In this document: one piece after another, positions 1 to 8,899 of the stretch
Layout: each line of letters opens with the position of its first letter
Numbering within the stretch: position 1 is the stretch's first letter
Assembly (NCBI RefSeq): GCF_963664415.1
Contig: NZ_OY761440.1
Location: 620,001-684,000 of the forward strand
Source: an uncultured Desulfobacter sp.
GTDB lineage: Bacteria > Desulfobacterota > Desulfobacteria > Desulfobacterales > Desulfobacteraceae
Reading direction: 5' to 3'
DNA length: 64,000 bases
Notes under the pieces: generated by a model
Databases searched by the model: none
The model's input: the letters and a program-made list of their open reading frames with translations, nothing else
What the model was told of the DNA's origin: nothing
Made by a program: the position numbers and the translations under genes

Positions 1-1613
1 CCAAAGCACCGTCCAATGATTTGGAAGGCCGGGTCTCCCTGGATATTTCAGAATACGAGACCTATCTTTTTAACGCCAATGTCAGCGGCCCCATTAAAAA
101 AAATACTCTGTTTTTCGGCCTTTGGGCATCCGAATACCAGACCCGGGGCTATATGGAAAACGACCATCCGGACCAGGACTATTACGATGACAGGAATATC
201 CTCAACGTCAGAGGGCGGCTGCGCTGGGTGCCTTCAGAGCAGCTGGAGATCAATCTACTCTCAGGCAAAGAGATCCGGCAGGGGGGAGACGGCCCCATGA
301 TCGGGGATTCGCAGATCCGGTTTCATGAATACAAAAACCCTGATGATTATGTGGACGCGGACAGTTTTGACAATGCCCTTCATGCCCGTTTCCATGCAAA
401 AAAATTTGATATCGTGTCCACCACCACATATAGAAACGCAACAGAAGACTATGATGTGGATTATTCATATGGAAGCAGTTCGGTGAGCCACGGCATTCTG
501 GATTACGAAAACACCACCTTTTCCCATGAACTGCGCCTTCAGTCCCCGGATGACCGAGACGGTATCGCCTGGATTGCCGGCGGTTACTTTGAATATGACC
601 AGGACAAGGACAACGAGATGTCCATGCAATATCTTCCCACGGCCATGATGAATTTTAACCGAAAAACTGACTGGCCCTGCACCACAACCGGTAAAACTGC
701 GGCCGTATTTGCCCAGACTTCGATTCCGTTCTTTAATGCCTTTAAATTTACCATTGGCGCCCGGTATGAAATCGTAAACAAGGAGATGAATTACCACAGG
801 ACCACCACCAATCTCGACACCAACACCGTAGTCAGCTCAGCGGCCTACACCATTGAGGACGACTGGGACAGTTTCACACCAAAAGCCAGCCTGGATTACC
901 GAATTTCAGATAACATCATGACCTATGTCAGCGTATCCCAGGGGTATCTTGCCGGAGGGTTTAACAACACCATTGATGATCCGGACGCCACCACCTATGA
1001 TCCCCAGACCTCAACCAGTTATGAATGGGGTGCCAAAACCTCGTGGCTCAACAACCGCTTGTCTTGCAACCTTTCCATATTTTATATGGACATAAAAGAC
1101 ATGCAGGTAACTGAATACCCTTCAGCCTATGTCATGGTGGCCTCTAACGCGGGCAAAGCCCACAGTTATGGGGGAGAACTGGAAGTTAAATTCAGACCGG
1201 TTACAGGGCTTATCCTTTCTACGGGCCTTGGCCTGGTCCAGGGCGAATACGATGAATATATGGGATACGGCGGGGAAGCTTATGCCGGAAACAAATTGAA
1301 AAACACCCCTGAATATTCCATAAACGCCGCCATTCAATACCGCCATCCGTCCGGCATTTACACCGGCCTGGACGTTCAGGGATATGGGAAAACCTATTTT
1401 AACGAATCCAACCAAGACAATTCAGTACGGGACCCTTATGCTGTTGTCAATTTAAAGCTTGGCCTGGAGCTTTCCCACTGGGATTTTTATGTTTACGCCA
1501 AAAATCTGTTTGACGAAGAATATTACACCAGCATCTTTACCAGCAGCATCAGAAATTCATATATGGTGGGCAGCCCGAGAACCATCGGCGCAAATATTGT
1601 TTTCCGGTTTTAA
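1..1613 (+). CDS. TonB-dependent receptor, 3' part (5' end outside window)
   Basis: The reading frame is open from the first complete codon at base 3, with no stop and no convincing start, so the signal peptide, TonB box and plug domain lie upstream of the window. What remains, about 537 residues, is beta-barrel: alternating amphipathic strands rich in Tyr, Asp and Asn, typical blocks such as SVSQGYLAGGFN and YEWGAKTSWLNNRLSCNLSIF, the KNLFDEEYY motif near the end, and a terminal Phe (IVFRF) as in outer-membrane proteins. It resembles the complete receptor at 12488-14491 block by block (SKGF..GG.N, FYMDI.DMQVTE, KN.FDE.Y), so both belong to one FyuA-like siderophore or metal-chelate receptor group. 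The ligand cannot be told from the sequence. Confidence 0.9.
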   Translation, partial: KAPSNDLEGRVSLDISEYETYLFNANVSGPIKKNTLFFGLWASEYQTRGYMENDHPDQDYYDDRNILNVRGRLRWVPSEQLEINLLSGKEIRQGGDGPMIGDSQIRFHEYKNPDDYVDADSFDNALHARFHAKKFDIVSTTTYRNATEDYDVDYSYGSSSVSHGILDYENTTFSHELRLQSPDDRDGIAWIAGGYFEYDQDKDNEMSMQYLPTAMMNFNRKTDWPCTTTGKTAAVFAQTSIPFFNAFKFTIGARYEIVNKEMNYHRTTTNLDTNTVVSSAAYTIEDDWDSFTPKASLDYRISDNIMTYVSVSQGYLAGGFNNTIDDPDATTYDPQTSTSYEWGAKTSWLNNRLSCNLSIFYMDIKDMQVTEYPSAYVMVASNAGKAHSYGGELEVKFRPVTGLILSTGLGLVQGEYDEYMGYGGEAYAGNKLKNTPEYSINAAIQYRHPSGIYTGLDVQGYGKTYFNESNQDNSVRDPYAVVNLKLGLELSHWDFYVYAKNLFDEEYYTSIFTSSIRNSYMVGSPRTIGANIVFRF

Positions 1614-1685
1614 CGATGTAAAAAAATGCTTACATGGCAAAAACAGCCACCATAGTGGAAATTACGCAGCGATGTTGATGTAACA

Positions 1686-4016
1686 TCACTCAACAAGCGA
1701 AAACGCCATTGTGACCTTTGCCCCCTGATTCCGCCCGGGACTTGTAAGGGTCAACACCCCGTTATTGGCTTCCACAAAACTTTTGCAATAATAAAGCCCA
1801 AACCCTGATGATCCTTTGGTGGAGATGCCGAACTCAAAAATGCCTTTTAGATTATCCGCGTCCACACCACAGCCGGTATCGGCTATCATCAAAGATATTT
1901 TATGATCTTCAAACACGGTTGAAATGGTAATCCGGTGGTCCCCAATCTCCTGATTTTCCCCAATGGCATCACAGCTGTTTTTAATGAAATTAATCACCAC
2001 CTGCATGAGCTTGTTTTTCTCGATGGAAAAAAGTGGAAGCTCTGGCGCCAGCTTTTCTACCACATGAATATTGTTGGCGGAAATGGTGGCTTTTTGAATT
2101 TTCAGGGCATCTTTTACCAACTGATTAAGACGCACCTTCTCCCTTATTTCCTGACTTCCCGGTGCGTAGCTTCTCTGGAGGCTGAGCACTTCACTCACAT
2201 ACTCAATGGCGGTGGTGGCGTTGCCCAGAATCCCCGCTGCTTTCTTTTGCTCATTTTCTAAATCATCGATCAACCGGCCCATATACTCGGCCACTTTAAT
2301 ACCCCTGGGATGGGCATTGACATAAGTTGTGAGATCCTGCTTATGTGCTATCAAATCTTCATAGCATTGGCGCAGGTAATAGCTCAGCTGCTTTCTTTTG
2401 CTTTTCCCGAGGCGTTCCAGATTCACACCCAGAGGTGTCACGGCATTTCCGATATTGTGGAGAACCATGGCCGATAGCTGAGCTCTGCCTGCATCCATGG
2501 CCTTATCCAGCAACTCTTTTTGAGCCTCTTCTAGTTCTTTTGTCCTTTTTCTGACAAGGGCTTCAAGGTTTTCCCGGTGTTCAGCCAGTTCCGCTTCCGT
2601 CTTTTTTCTCTCTGTGATATCCCTGAGAATCCCTATCGCATTCCATTTTTTCTCGATTTTTACCGCCGAAAGGGAAATTTCTACTGGAATAATCTCGCCC
2701 CCTTTTTTCCTGGCCTTAAATTCCAAGGTTTTTCCAACGGCACGTCCTTTTCCGGTTTGGCGAAAGATCGCAAAATTTTTTCTATAACTGTCATGGTATT
2801 CTTCAGGAATAGCAATCAAATGAAATTTTTTGGACATCATTTCATCTTCAGCATATCCCAAAATCTGTGTTGCAGCATCGTTCCAGAATGAGACAAGACC
2901 ATCGTTATCGATCATAATGATGGCATCCTGGGCAGCCACTCCGATGGTTCTAAATTTCTCTTCGCTCTCTCTCAGGCTTTGTCCAAGCGACTTACTGATA
3001 ATGATTTCCCGTTTCAGCTGTTTTTCAACCCTTTTCCTTGCATCAATATCCTCAAGCAGTTTTTTTTGATTCTCTTCAAGCTGTCGGTTGATCAGCTGGT
3101 TCCTTCTGTTGATCTGTGTAAACAAAAATATCAGTGCACAGATAAGACAGGCAGAAATCACCACCGTAATAACAATAATCTGACCCAGACTGGACAGTAA
3201 AGCGATTTTGTCCATTGAAAAAATCATGCCGTATTGCTTTGACATCAACGTTACTGGATAATAGGCACTGATCAGCCTTATCTGTTTTTCGCCGAACCGG
3301 ATCATGATATCCCGGGTTCCCTGGAACCCCTCATTCAGCTCTGCCCAAATAGGCTGAAAATCTGATTTTTCAAATTTTAATGCATCAATATCAACCCCAG
3401 ACTCGGACTCTGAATAGTCGGCATAGATCGGGAATGTATCGGAACAAATAAAAAATCGCCAGGATTCCTTGCCCAGGTGAAATCTTTTAAAAAGTTCCTT
3501 TGCATACATCTGCAGGTCCAATGTGGCTTTGACGCCTAGGGCATTGTCCACACCGGCATTTTTATCCGTAACGGTGATAACGATTAGATGGGTAGACGAT
3601 TCATCAAGCGCGCTTTCATATAAATAATCATCTCCTTCGGTACTGTTCACATGTTCAAAATGGAAATGATTTTCCGGTGTTTTCCAAATCGATACCATCC
3701 TGTCGTTATTGAAGAAAGTGAGCTTTTTTGCCAGCCCCTGGTTCCTGAAAAAAAAATGTTTCAGGCGGCGGATAGCCTCGGTATCGATTTTATCGGAAAG
3801 GATCTGGTTAATGAACTGTTCGCTGTTTAAAGTGGAGAGTTCATTTTCAAACACATTAAAATCTGCAACCATATTTATTCCGGAAATCTGAGCCACTTTC
3901 AACATCTGGTCCATTTTTCCCTGAAGGAAATTATCCAGAAAGACAGAATACTGATATGCACTGACACATACCAGAGTCATCAGACTGAAAAGAAAAATAA
4001 TATAATTTTTTTTCAT
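1686..4016 (-). CDS. Membrane sensor histidine kinase, PAS domain, HNIGN-type phosphoacceptor
   Basis: A 776-residue sensor kinase. A membrane segment near residues 4-24 and a second near 272-302 flank a periplasmic sensor of about 245 residues. A coiled linker follows, then a PAS domain (about 352-470, ending in the typical ITERKK), a second coiled coil and the kinase core. The phosphoacceptor box is MVLHNIGNAVTP (His near 518), the HNxxN variant seen in many deltaproteobacterial kinases rather than HExxNP. The ATPase has an N box (INFIKNSCDAI, about 677), G1 (DTGCGVD) and G2 (GSSGFGLYYCK). It starts seven bases after the stop of the lipoprotein gene at 4024-5022, so the two probably form one transcript in which the extracytoplasmic partner feeds the kinase. 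The signal is unknown. Confidence 0.9.
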   Translation of the reverse strand: MKKNYIIFLFSLMTLVCVSAYQYSVFLDNFLQGKMDQMLKVAQISGINMVADFNVFENELSTLNSEQFINQILSDKIDTEAIRRLKHFFFRNQGLAKKLTFFNNDRMVSIWKTPENHFHFEHVNSTEGDDYLYESALDESSTHLIVITVTDKNAGVDNALGVKATLDLQMYAKELFKRFHLGKESWRFFICSDTFPIYADYSESESGVDIDALKFEKSDFQPIWAELNEGFQGTRDIMIRFGEKQIRLISAYYPVTLMSKQYGMIFSMDKIALLSSLGQIIVITVVISACLICALIFLFTQINRRNQLINRQLEENQKKLLEDIDARKRVEKQLKREIIISKSLGQSLRESEEKFRTIGVAAQDAIIMIDNDGLVSFWNDAATQILGYAEDEMMSKKFHLIAIPEEYHDSYRKNFAIFRQTGKGRAVGKTLEFKARKKGGEIIPVEISLSAVKIEKKWNAIGILRDITERKKTEAELAEHRENLEALVRKRTKELEEAQKELLDKAMDAGRAQLSAMVLHNIGNAVTPLGVNLERLGKSKRKQLSYYLRQCYEDLIAHKQDLTTYVNAHPRGIKVAEYMGRLIDDLENEQKKAAGILGNATTAIEYVSEVLSLQRSYAPGSQEIREKVRLNQLVKDALKIQKATISANNIHVVEKLAPELPLFSIEKNKLMQVVINFIKNSCDAIGENQEIGDHRITISTVFEDHKISLMIADTGCGVDADNLKGIFEFGISTKGSSGFGLYYCKSFVEANNGVLTLTSPGRNQGAKVTMAFSLVE

Positions 4017-4023
4017 TGACAGA

Positions 4024-5022
4024 TTACAGTTCCAATATGCTTACAAATGTCCAGCCCAAATCATTCATGGTAACAGACACCGCTCTGTAATTCTTTTTGT
4101 CAATTGAAACCGCATAGTCTTTCTTTTGGCCGGTGATGATGGACATGGCCATTTCCCGTATTGTCCGGTCCTTGCTTTTTAGGAGGTTATAGTCATTTTT
4201 ACGATATTTATCACTTTTGATCGTTTCAAGATATTCATGATTTTCCAGCGGAGGAAGAGAGAGAAGATGGACTAGTTTGTGGTTAACGGCTACCAGTACC
4301 CCGGTTTTATCAAGAATGAAAACAGACGGATGCCCTTCCAGATATTTATCGATGATTTTATTCACCGTAACGTCCATGCCCGGCACGCCGACCAGTCTGT
4401 CGTTATAGTAAACAGGGGCGATGGCGGATATCATCCATCCCCTTCCGGCGGGATCCACATAAGGCTCATCCACCCAGACGGCTTTTTTCTCCGGATTATG
4501 TTCTTGATCAGCAAGGTAATAGAAATTGAAAGCAGGGATATCCATTCCGGGTTCATACTGGGAAAGGACCTCAAAAAAAGGATAGATGCGGTTATACGAA
4601 TATTCGTCATTATAATAGACCTGAACGACACTGGGCAATTCTTTGATAATCTTTTTGAACGTTTTATCAAGGGGAGATGTGAAGGCAACAATCCGCTTAA
4701 TCCTGTCGTCCACAGGAATGACGCCAGAGACAAATACGGCAGACCCTCCGTCATCTTCAGGTTTGTATAACACACCCTGGGGGCTTAAACCGTATTTTTC
4801 CCTGTGGGAGTCATAATCGTATTGATCTTGGTTTTCATAAAGCGAGGTGATTTGGTCTGCCAGCGCTTTTATTCTGTTTTTGATAATCAAAAAATCGTTG
4901 CTGATCTGCCGAGTGATGCTTTCCAAGCTGTTTTTTTCTTCCTGAACCATTTTTCCCTTATCCGGCCCACAGGCACAAATCAGCACCAGACATATGATCA
5001 GGAAGATATTTTTTTTCCCCAT
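4024..5022 (-). CDS. PDC/dCache sensor-domain lipoprotein
   Basis: A 332-residue protein with a lipoprotein signal (IICLVLICAC, acylated Cys at 18), then a short helix and an extracytoplasmic PDC (dCache-type) fold. Typical pieces are the helix with RIKALADQITSLYEN, the strand GVLYKPEDDGGSAVFVSG, the conserved WMISAIAPVYYNDRLVGVPGMDV block and FILDKTGVLVAV. PDC domains bind small ligands and normally sit in chemoreceptors or kinases. Here the domain stands alone, tethered to the membrane by lipid, immediately upstream of the kinase at 1686-4016. I infer it is an accessory ligand-binding subunit of that kinase. Cys at the -2 position of the lipobox is unusual but tolerated. Confidence 0.85.
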   Translation of the reverse strand: MGKKNIFLIICLVLICACGPDKGKMVQEEKNSLESITRQISNDFLIIKNRIKALADQITSLYENQDQYDYDSHREKYGLSPQGVLYKPEDDGGSAVFVSGVIPVDDRIKRIVAFTSPLDKTFKKIIKELPSVVQVYYNDEYSYNRIYPFFEVLSQYEPGMDIPAFNFYYLADQEHNPEKKAVWVDEPYVDPAGRGWMISAIAPVYYNDRLVGVPGMDVTVNKIIDKYLEGHPSVFILDKTGVLVAVNHKLVHLLSLPPLENHEYLETIKSDKYRKNDYNLLKSKDRTIREMAMSIITGQKKDYAVSIDKKNYRAVSVTMNDLGWTFVSILEL

Positions 5023-5036
5023 TGTCTCTCTCCCCT

Positions 5037-5128
5037 ATTAACGGCCATGGGTCGACCTGGCCGATCAACACCCAGGCTCAACCCACAACAAAATAATTCA
5101 ACAACTAATTGTAACTTTCATATTAAAA
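5037..5128 (+). repeat. Dispersed two-hairpin repeat, family B copy 1
   Basis: Begins TAACGGCCATGGG. The first hairpin has arms TGGGT/ACCCA and CCTGG/CCAGG around a loop of about 11 bases. CACAACAAAA follows, then an AT-rich second arm ending in ACTTTCATATTAAAA. It fills the gap between the genes at 4024-5022 and 5143-6645. Other copies lie at 6714, 29808 (reverse), 45655, 61661 and 62194. Confidence 0.8.
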
Positions 5129-5142
5129 CAGAATAAAATTCT

Positions 5143-6645
5143 TCAGTTCGGCCCCGCTTTCAACGCTATATCTCTCATTTTCTCCGGCAACAAGATTCTA
5201 AATCGACTGCCATGACCCAACTCACTGGTGACATCGATACTTCCCCCGTGGAATGTAATGATTTCGTACACAATACTGAGTCCCAGGCCGGTTCCGGTGC
5301 CCACCGGTTTGGTGGTAAAAAAGGGATCGAACAGTTTTTTTATATTTTCTTGGGGAATGCCGCATCCGGTGTCCGAAACAACGATTTCAACAAAGCGGTC
5401 TTCAACTCTTCTACCGGTTCGAACGAATCTGGTGGACAATTCGATGGTACCGCTGCCCTCGATGGCTTGGATCGCATTAATCAACACATTCATGAGAACC
5501 TGGCTGATCTTTTGGGGATAGCATTGAATCGGCGGAATATCGCCAAAGCTTTTGATTACCATCGTGTCCTGTTTGATCTGGGTTTTCAGTATCTTTAACG
5601 TGTTGTCCAAAGCCTCGTTGAGATAAAGATCATTCTGTTTGGCATCATCCACACGGGAAAAGGTTCTTAAATCCTGAACAATTTCTCTGATTCTATTTAC
5701 GCCGTGTAGGGATTCAGTAATAAGATCGTCCAGATCCTCTACGATAAAATCAAGATCTTTTTCTTTTTTTTCATCGGTCAAGTCATCCAATAGTTGTGCT
5801 GTTGTCTGATCTGTTGACGATGCAAGATAGGACTCAAGCGCCTCATATTTTTTAATTAATGAAACGATCCGGGTAAAATACTTTTTGCTGGTGTCCAGAT
5901 TGGAGCGAACATAAGCCAGAGGATTATTGATTTCATGGGCCACGCCTGCGGCAAGAAGTCCGATGGAAGCCATTTTATCCGCTTGAACAATCATGGATGC
6001 TTGGGCTCGCACTTTATTTTCCAATCCTCGGTTGGCCTCTGCAAGCGCTCTATTGGATTGTTCCAACTCACTCTGAAGCGCGATCTTTTTTTGCTCCAGG
6101 CCCCAAGTATGGGTAAGTGCCCGGGCAAATTGAAGAATCTCTTCATGATTGAACGGTTTTCTTAGATAGAAGAGATCATCCCTTCCGGTTACGGCAATGA
6201 TGTCCTCCGGGGAGTATTCACTATATGCCGTCACAATGACGATCTTGATACGAGGATCAAGTGTCCATATCTTCCCTGCGGTTTCAGCGCCGTTAAGGCC
6301 CGGCATTTTCATATCAATAAAAGCCACGGAAAAGGGATTTTTTTCATGAAGAGCGTTTTCAACCAATTCAATGCCCTGGATTCCCCGATCTGCCAGAGCC
6401 AACTCATATGCATCCGGATTTTTTGAATCAAAGTGACCGGTCAGAGGGATATTATGCCCATCGGACGACGCTGCGGCAGGATGCAGGGAATCTGAAAAAG
6501 TATCATCATCGTCCATGGGCATATCAAAAAGGGCCCGGCCCATGGAAAGGCTGTCCGGCTCATCTTCGGGCAATAATATACTTTGATAAGTCTCCCGGAT
6601 GGTTTCATCATCGTCAATGACTAATATTCTCTTGTTCTCTTCCAT
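5143..6645 (-). CDS. Receiver domain-histidine kinase protein with long receiver insertion
   Basis: 500 residues, no membrane segment, so cytoplasmic. The N-terminal receiver has the acidic pocket D11-D13, phosphoacceptor D111 (AFIDMKMPG) and the conserved Lys163 (RKPF). About 50 acidic, low-complexity residues (26-77) are inserted after the first helix, pushing the phosphoacceptor far beyond its usual place near 55. This is a recurring receiver subtype. After a coiled coil (about 185-225) come HisKA (VAHEINNPLAYV, His near 237), an N box (MNVLINAIQAIE), G1 (DTGCGIP) and G2 (GTGTGLGLSIVYEI). A receiver in front of a kinase suggests it relays a signal received from another kinase, plausibly the PDC kinase just downstream. 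The gap between them holds a family B repeat. Confidence 0.88.
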   Translation of the reverse strand: MEENKRILVIDDDETIRETYQSILLPEDEPDSLSMGRALFDMPMDDDDTFSDSLHPAAASSDGHNIPLTGHFDSKNPDAYELALADRGIQGIELVENALHEKNPFSVAFIDMKMPGLNGAETAGKIWTLDPRIKIVIVTAYSEYSPEDIIAVTGRDDLFYLRKPFNHEEILQFARALTHTWGLEQKKIALQSELEQSNRALAEANRGLENKVRAQASMIVQADKMASIGLLAAGVAHEINNPLAYVRSNLDTSKKYFTRIVSLIKKYEALESYLASSTDQTTAQLLDDLTDEKKEKDLDFIVEDLDDLITESLHGVNRIREIVQDLRTFSRVDDAKQNDLYLNEALDNTLKILKTQIKQDTMVIKSFGDIPPIQCYPQKISQVLMNVLINAIQAIEGSGTIELSTRFVRTGRRVEDRFVEIVVSDTGCGIPQENIKKLFDPFFTTKPVGTGTGLGLSIVYEIITFHGGSIDVTSELGHGSRFRILLPEKMRDIALKAGPN

Positions 6646-7193
6646 TGTCCTTCTCTTTCAAATGATTTTGAATGGGACGTTGGGTATTACAGTATTTGAT
6701 TTCTTTAATGAAGTAACAGCCATGAGGGAACCTAAATTAATCACCACCCAAGCTCACCCAACAACAAAACATGAAAGTAATTCAATAATTTATTGGAGCT
6801 TTGATATGAAAGTATTTAATCACAAATTTAACGATTTGAAAAGAGTTTGACCATCTATCCTTGGATGCATAAACGTCCACAGGCAGGAATATCATCCAGA
6901 CGAATTCCGGTCGTCGCCATGATGGGGAAACCCAACAAGTAACATAAATTGTCAAAAAACAATAAAAAAGGGGGGGCGAATTCAAGCTATATAGCCTTGG
7001 AAAACTTACAATAAAATACGATTTTTTTTTACGTCAACTAAAAACATTTCCACATCACGTTGCTATAAAAAAATCTTGATTCATAATTAATAGTTGGCTA
7101 TTCATTTGTTCTTAAGCCAATCACTACTAATTAGATGTGACATGGTACAGATCAGACCTCTATGGATGTTTTGATAATTTAAAGGAGATATCT
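6646..7193. other. Long intergenic region between divergent genes
   Basis: 548 bases between the divergent receiver-kinase gene and lepB. Family B copy 2 lies at 6714-6810. The remainder is AT-rich, with homopolymer runs (G7 near 6971, T9 near 7023). Short ORFs on either strand lack ribosome sites and composition like that of the neighbours. I see no tRNA and no clear promoter. Confidence 0.6.
6714..6810 (+). repeat. Dispersed two-hairpin repeat, family B copy 2 (degenerate first stem)
   Basis: Begins TAACAGCCATGAGGG. The first hairpin is weakened, but CCCAACAACAAAACATGAAAG is nearly conserved. The second hairpin is good: ATGAAAG faces CTTTGAT, with inner arms CAATAA/TTATTG. Confidence 0.75.
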
Positions 7194-7889
7194 ATGAAAA
7201 CCAATTTTAAGAAAATACTTTTAAGCTTAATAAAAAGCTGGTTGTTCAGCCTTGCAATTGCCCTGTTGATTGCAACATCGGTCAAGTCATCTCTTGCCGA
7301 TTGGAATGATATCCCTTCAGGGTCGATGCAGCCAACTATTCTGGTGGGAGACCGGGTATTTGTAAACAAACTGGCTTATGACTTTAAAATACCATATACA
7401 ACGTTTCATCTGTCCAAATGGTCTGATCCAAAACGCGGAGAAATCGTTGTCTTTTTTTCCCCCGAAGACGGTAAGCGTTTAATTAAACGTGTAATCGGAA
7501 CACCGGGAGATACAATAGCCATGGCTGACAACAGGCTTTTCATCAATGAGCAATTTGTGGGTTACAATTCTTTTGGACAGCAAGACATTGATAAAATAGA
7601 AAAAAACCTGCGAGATGGAAATTTATTTTTCACCGAAAATTTGAAAGGAAAGCAGCACGCCGTTATGTTTTCCCCGTCACGTCCAGCATTAAGGTCCTTT
7701 GGACCTGTAACAATCCCCCAGGGAAAATACTTTATGATGGGCGACAACAGGGACAACAGTGCGGATTCCCGTTTCTTTGGTTTTGTGGACAGGGAACGCA
7801 TTGTTGGGCAGGCGACAGTAGTGGTTATTTCAAGAGATAAATCTTTTTTACATTCACGGTGGTCAAGATTTCTTACAAAATTAATTTAA
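7194..7889 (+). CDS. lepB: Signal peptidase I
   Basis: 231 residues from the ATG at 7194, which follows a strong ribosome site (AAAGGAGA, 7181-7188); the frame is open further upstream but unsupported. One N-terminal membrane anchor (about 15-30), then the S26 peptidase boxes: catalytic Ser44 in PSGSMQPT, box C with VNKLAYDF and PKRGEIVVF, catalytic Lys98 in LIKRVIGTPGD, and box E GDNRDNSADSRFFG. It cleaves signal peptides of exported proteins on the periplasmic face of the inner membrane. It stands alone, with no lepA or rnc neighbour. A family-B-like start (TAATAGCCATGGGC) follows the gene at 7888. Confidence 0.95.
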   Translation: MKTNFKKILLSLIKSWLFSLAIALLIATSVKSSLADWNDIPSGSMQPTILVGDRVFVNKLAYDFKIPYTTFHLSKWSDPKRGEIVVFFSPEDGKRLIKRVIGTPGDTIAMADNRLFINEQFVGYNSFGQQDIDKIEKNLRDGNLFFTENLKGKQHAVMFSPSRPALRSFGPVTIPQGKYFMMGDNRDNSADSRFFGFVDRERIVGQATVVVISRDKSFLHSRWSRFLTKLI

Positions 7890-7967
7890 TAATAGCCATG
7901 GGCTAAGAGATATGGGGTCAATCCTTGATTCGTTGTTAACGAGGACAAAATACGATTTACCACGAAT

Positions 7968-8050
7968 TGAACCTGACATTATTGTATGCAGATTTCCTGA
8001 CGCGTCCCGGTCCGGGGATGAGGGGACGCGCTTTTTGTCCCTGGACTGGC
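7968..8050. repeat. Duplicated segment C1 (pairs with 11167-11246)
   Basis: About 80 bases nearly identical to 11167-11246. Both contain GACATTATTGTATGCAGATT followed by TCCTGACGCGT, a CCGGT-rich stretch and CGCGC. In C1 it abuts the broken end of the TonB fragment at 8057, and in C2 it stands alone, so it marks a recombination joint. Confidence 0.75.
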
Positions 8051-8056
8051 ACCGCT

Positions 8057-8338
8057 GATCTGCTCGTGCACCTGCTTGTCCGAAATTTTCAAATAAAATG
8101 CGGACAGGCTGGTTGCAAGACGTCCTTGAAAAAAAGAGGCCTTAATACCTGCCTCATAGTTCCAGACATACTCGGGGTCATAGGTAAGGGTTGCGGTGTC
8201 CACGGCCAGGGAATAATTGTATCCGCCGGCCAGGAATCCTTTTGATACAAGGGCATAAGTATAAATATCGTCCGTCAGATCAACGCCTAAAGAAAACCGG
8301 GGAAGAAGTTCCTTGAAATCCTGATCCTTTGACAGATT
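8057..8338 (-). pseudogene. TonB-dependent receptor fragment (internal barrel piece)
   Basis: About 88 residues are recognisably TonB receptor barrel, reading FKELLPRFSLGVDLTDDIY, then SKGFLAGGYN, TYDPEYVWNYEAGIKASFF and FYLKISDKQV, co-linear with the intact receptors (SKGFRSGGFN, EIGVKSQLFE, FYMDIDDMQVTE). The fragment ends abruptly at 8057, where it runs into duplicated segment C1. Upstream, near 8320-8400, the frame shifts and the sequence then meets the methyltransferase remnant on the other strand. It has no start, no plug and no C-terminus, so it is not a functional gene. The longer open frame to 8536 is antisense shadow of the methyltransferase piece. Confidence 0.75.
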
Positions 8339-8405
8339 CCTGGTATCTCGGTCCGGTTGTCTTCCATGGAAACGGCATTGGTCTGTGTGATCCGGGTATC
8401 TTCCT

Positions 8406-8810
8406 TTGATTTTCGGCAGTGTAAAATCAAAATTAGTGCTTTGCGCCATCAAGCTTAAAGTGTTTAACCGGGCATCCGTAGTGTTCATTGCCCAAACATA
8501 TATTGAACGGTTCGGGTGTGCAGACCGGATCAGCACGCTTGCCGGTGATTACACCAAAGATGACCCGGGAAAAGGGTTTGACCTGGTGCTGTCTTCAGAT
8601 ACCCTGTATTATCAGGGAGGCGAACTGGACCGGACCGGTCCGGGTAACATGGTCCTGGGCATGCTCCCGGATGCCCTTATGGGCCAGGGGGAACTGCCGT
8701 GTGAAGGATTTCTGGCACCGGTCCTGCTCCGGGCCGGGTTTAAACAGGTGCAGACCCGGAAGGTGTTCATGGTATCCAATGAAATGGAAGTGGACATCGC
8801 CAGAAAGTAA
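8406..8810 (+). pseudogene. SAM O-methyltransferase remnant with in-frame internal deletions
   Basis: The open frame is a shortened version of the methyltransferase at 9819-10838. Three blocks align in order. LVLCAIKLKVFNRAS matches LLITAIELKIFDCLS of the N-terminal dimerisation domain. YIERFGCADRISTLAGDY then FDLVLSSDTL matches EYEMTDRVTTMAGDY and YDLIWASATL. LDRTGPGNMVLGMLPDALMG through EMEVDIARK matches the C-terminus ending in MELDIARK. The blocks between, including the SAM-binding glycine loop (DLGGGPG in the intact copy), are missing. The frame stays open across the joints, but without the SAM site it cannot be active. The 5' edge is uncertain. Confidence 0.75.
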
Positions 8811-8899
8811 CCGCCATGGGCAAGGGTTCGTTTCCAAGATTGTTGAGTCATATCAACTATAATTCCCCTCCCCCAAAAAAGCCAAAGGAACGGAAAATT

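Noticed and set aside
7888..7925. Seventh copy of family B after lepB (and a possible eighth at 8809)
   Set aside because: Only the initial TAA-x-AGCCATGGGC is shared; no hairpin or CCCACAAC block follows.
7979..8536. A 185-codon open frame on the minus strand as an intact gene
   Set aside because: Only its middle (8057-8320) resembles a TonB barrel. The first 45 codons are antisense to the methyltransferase remnant and the last 25 read duplicated segment C1.
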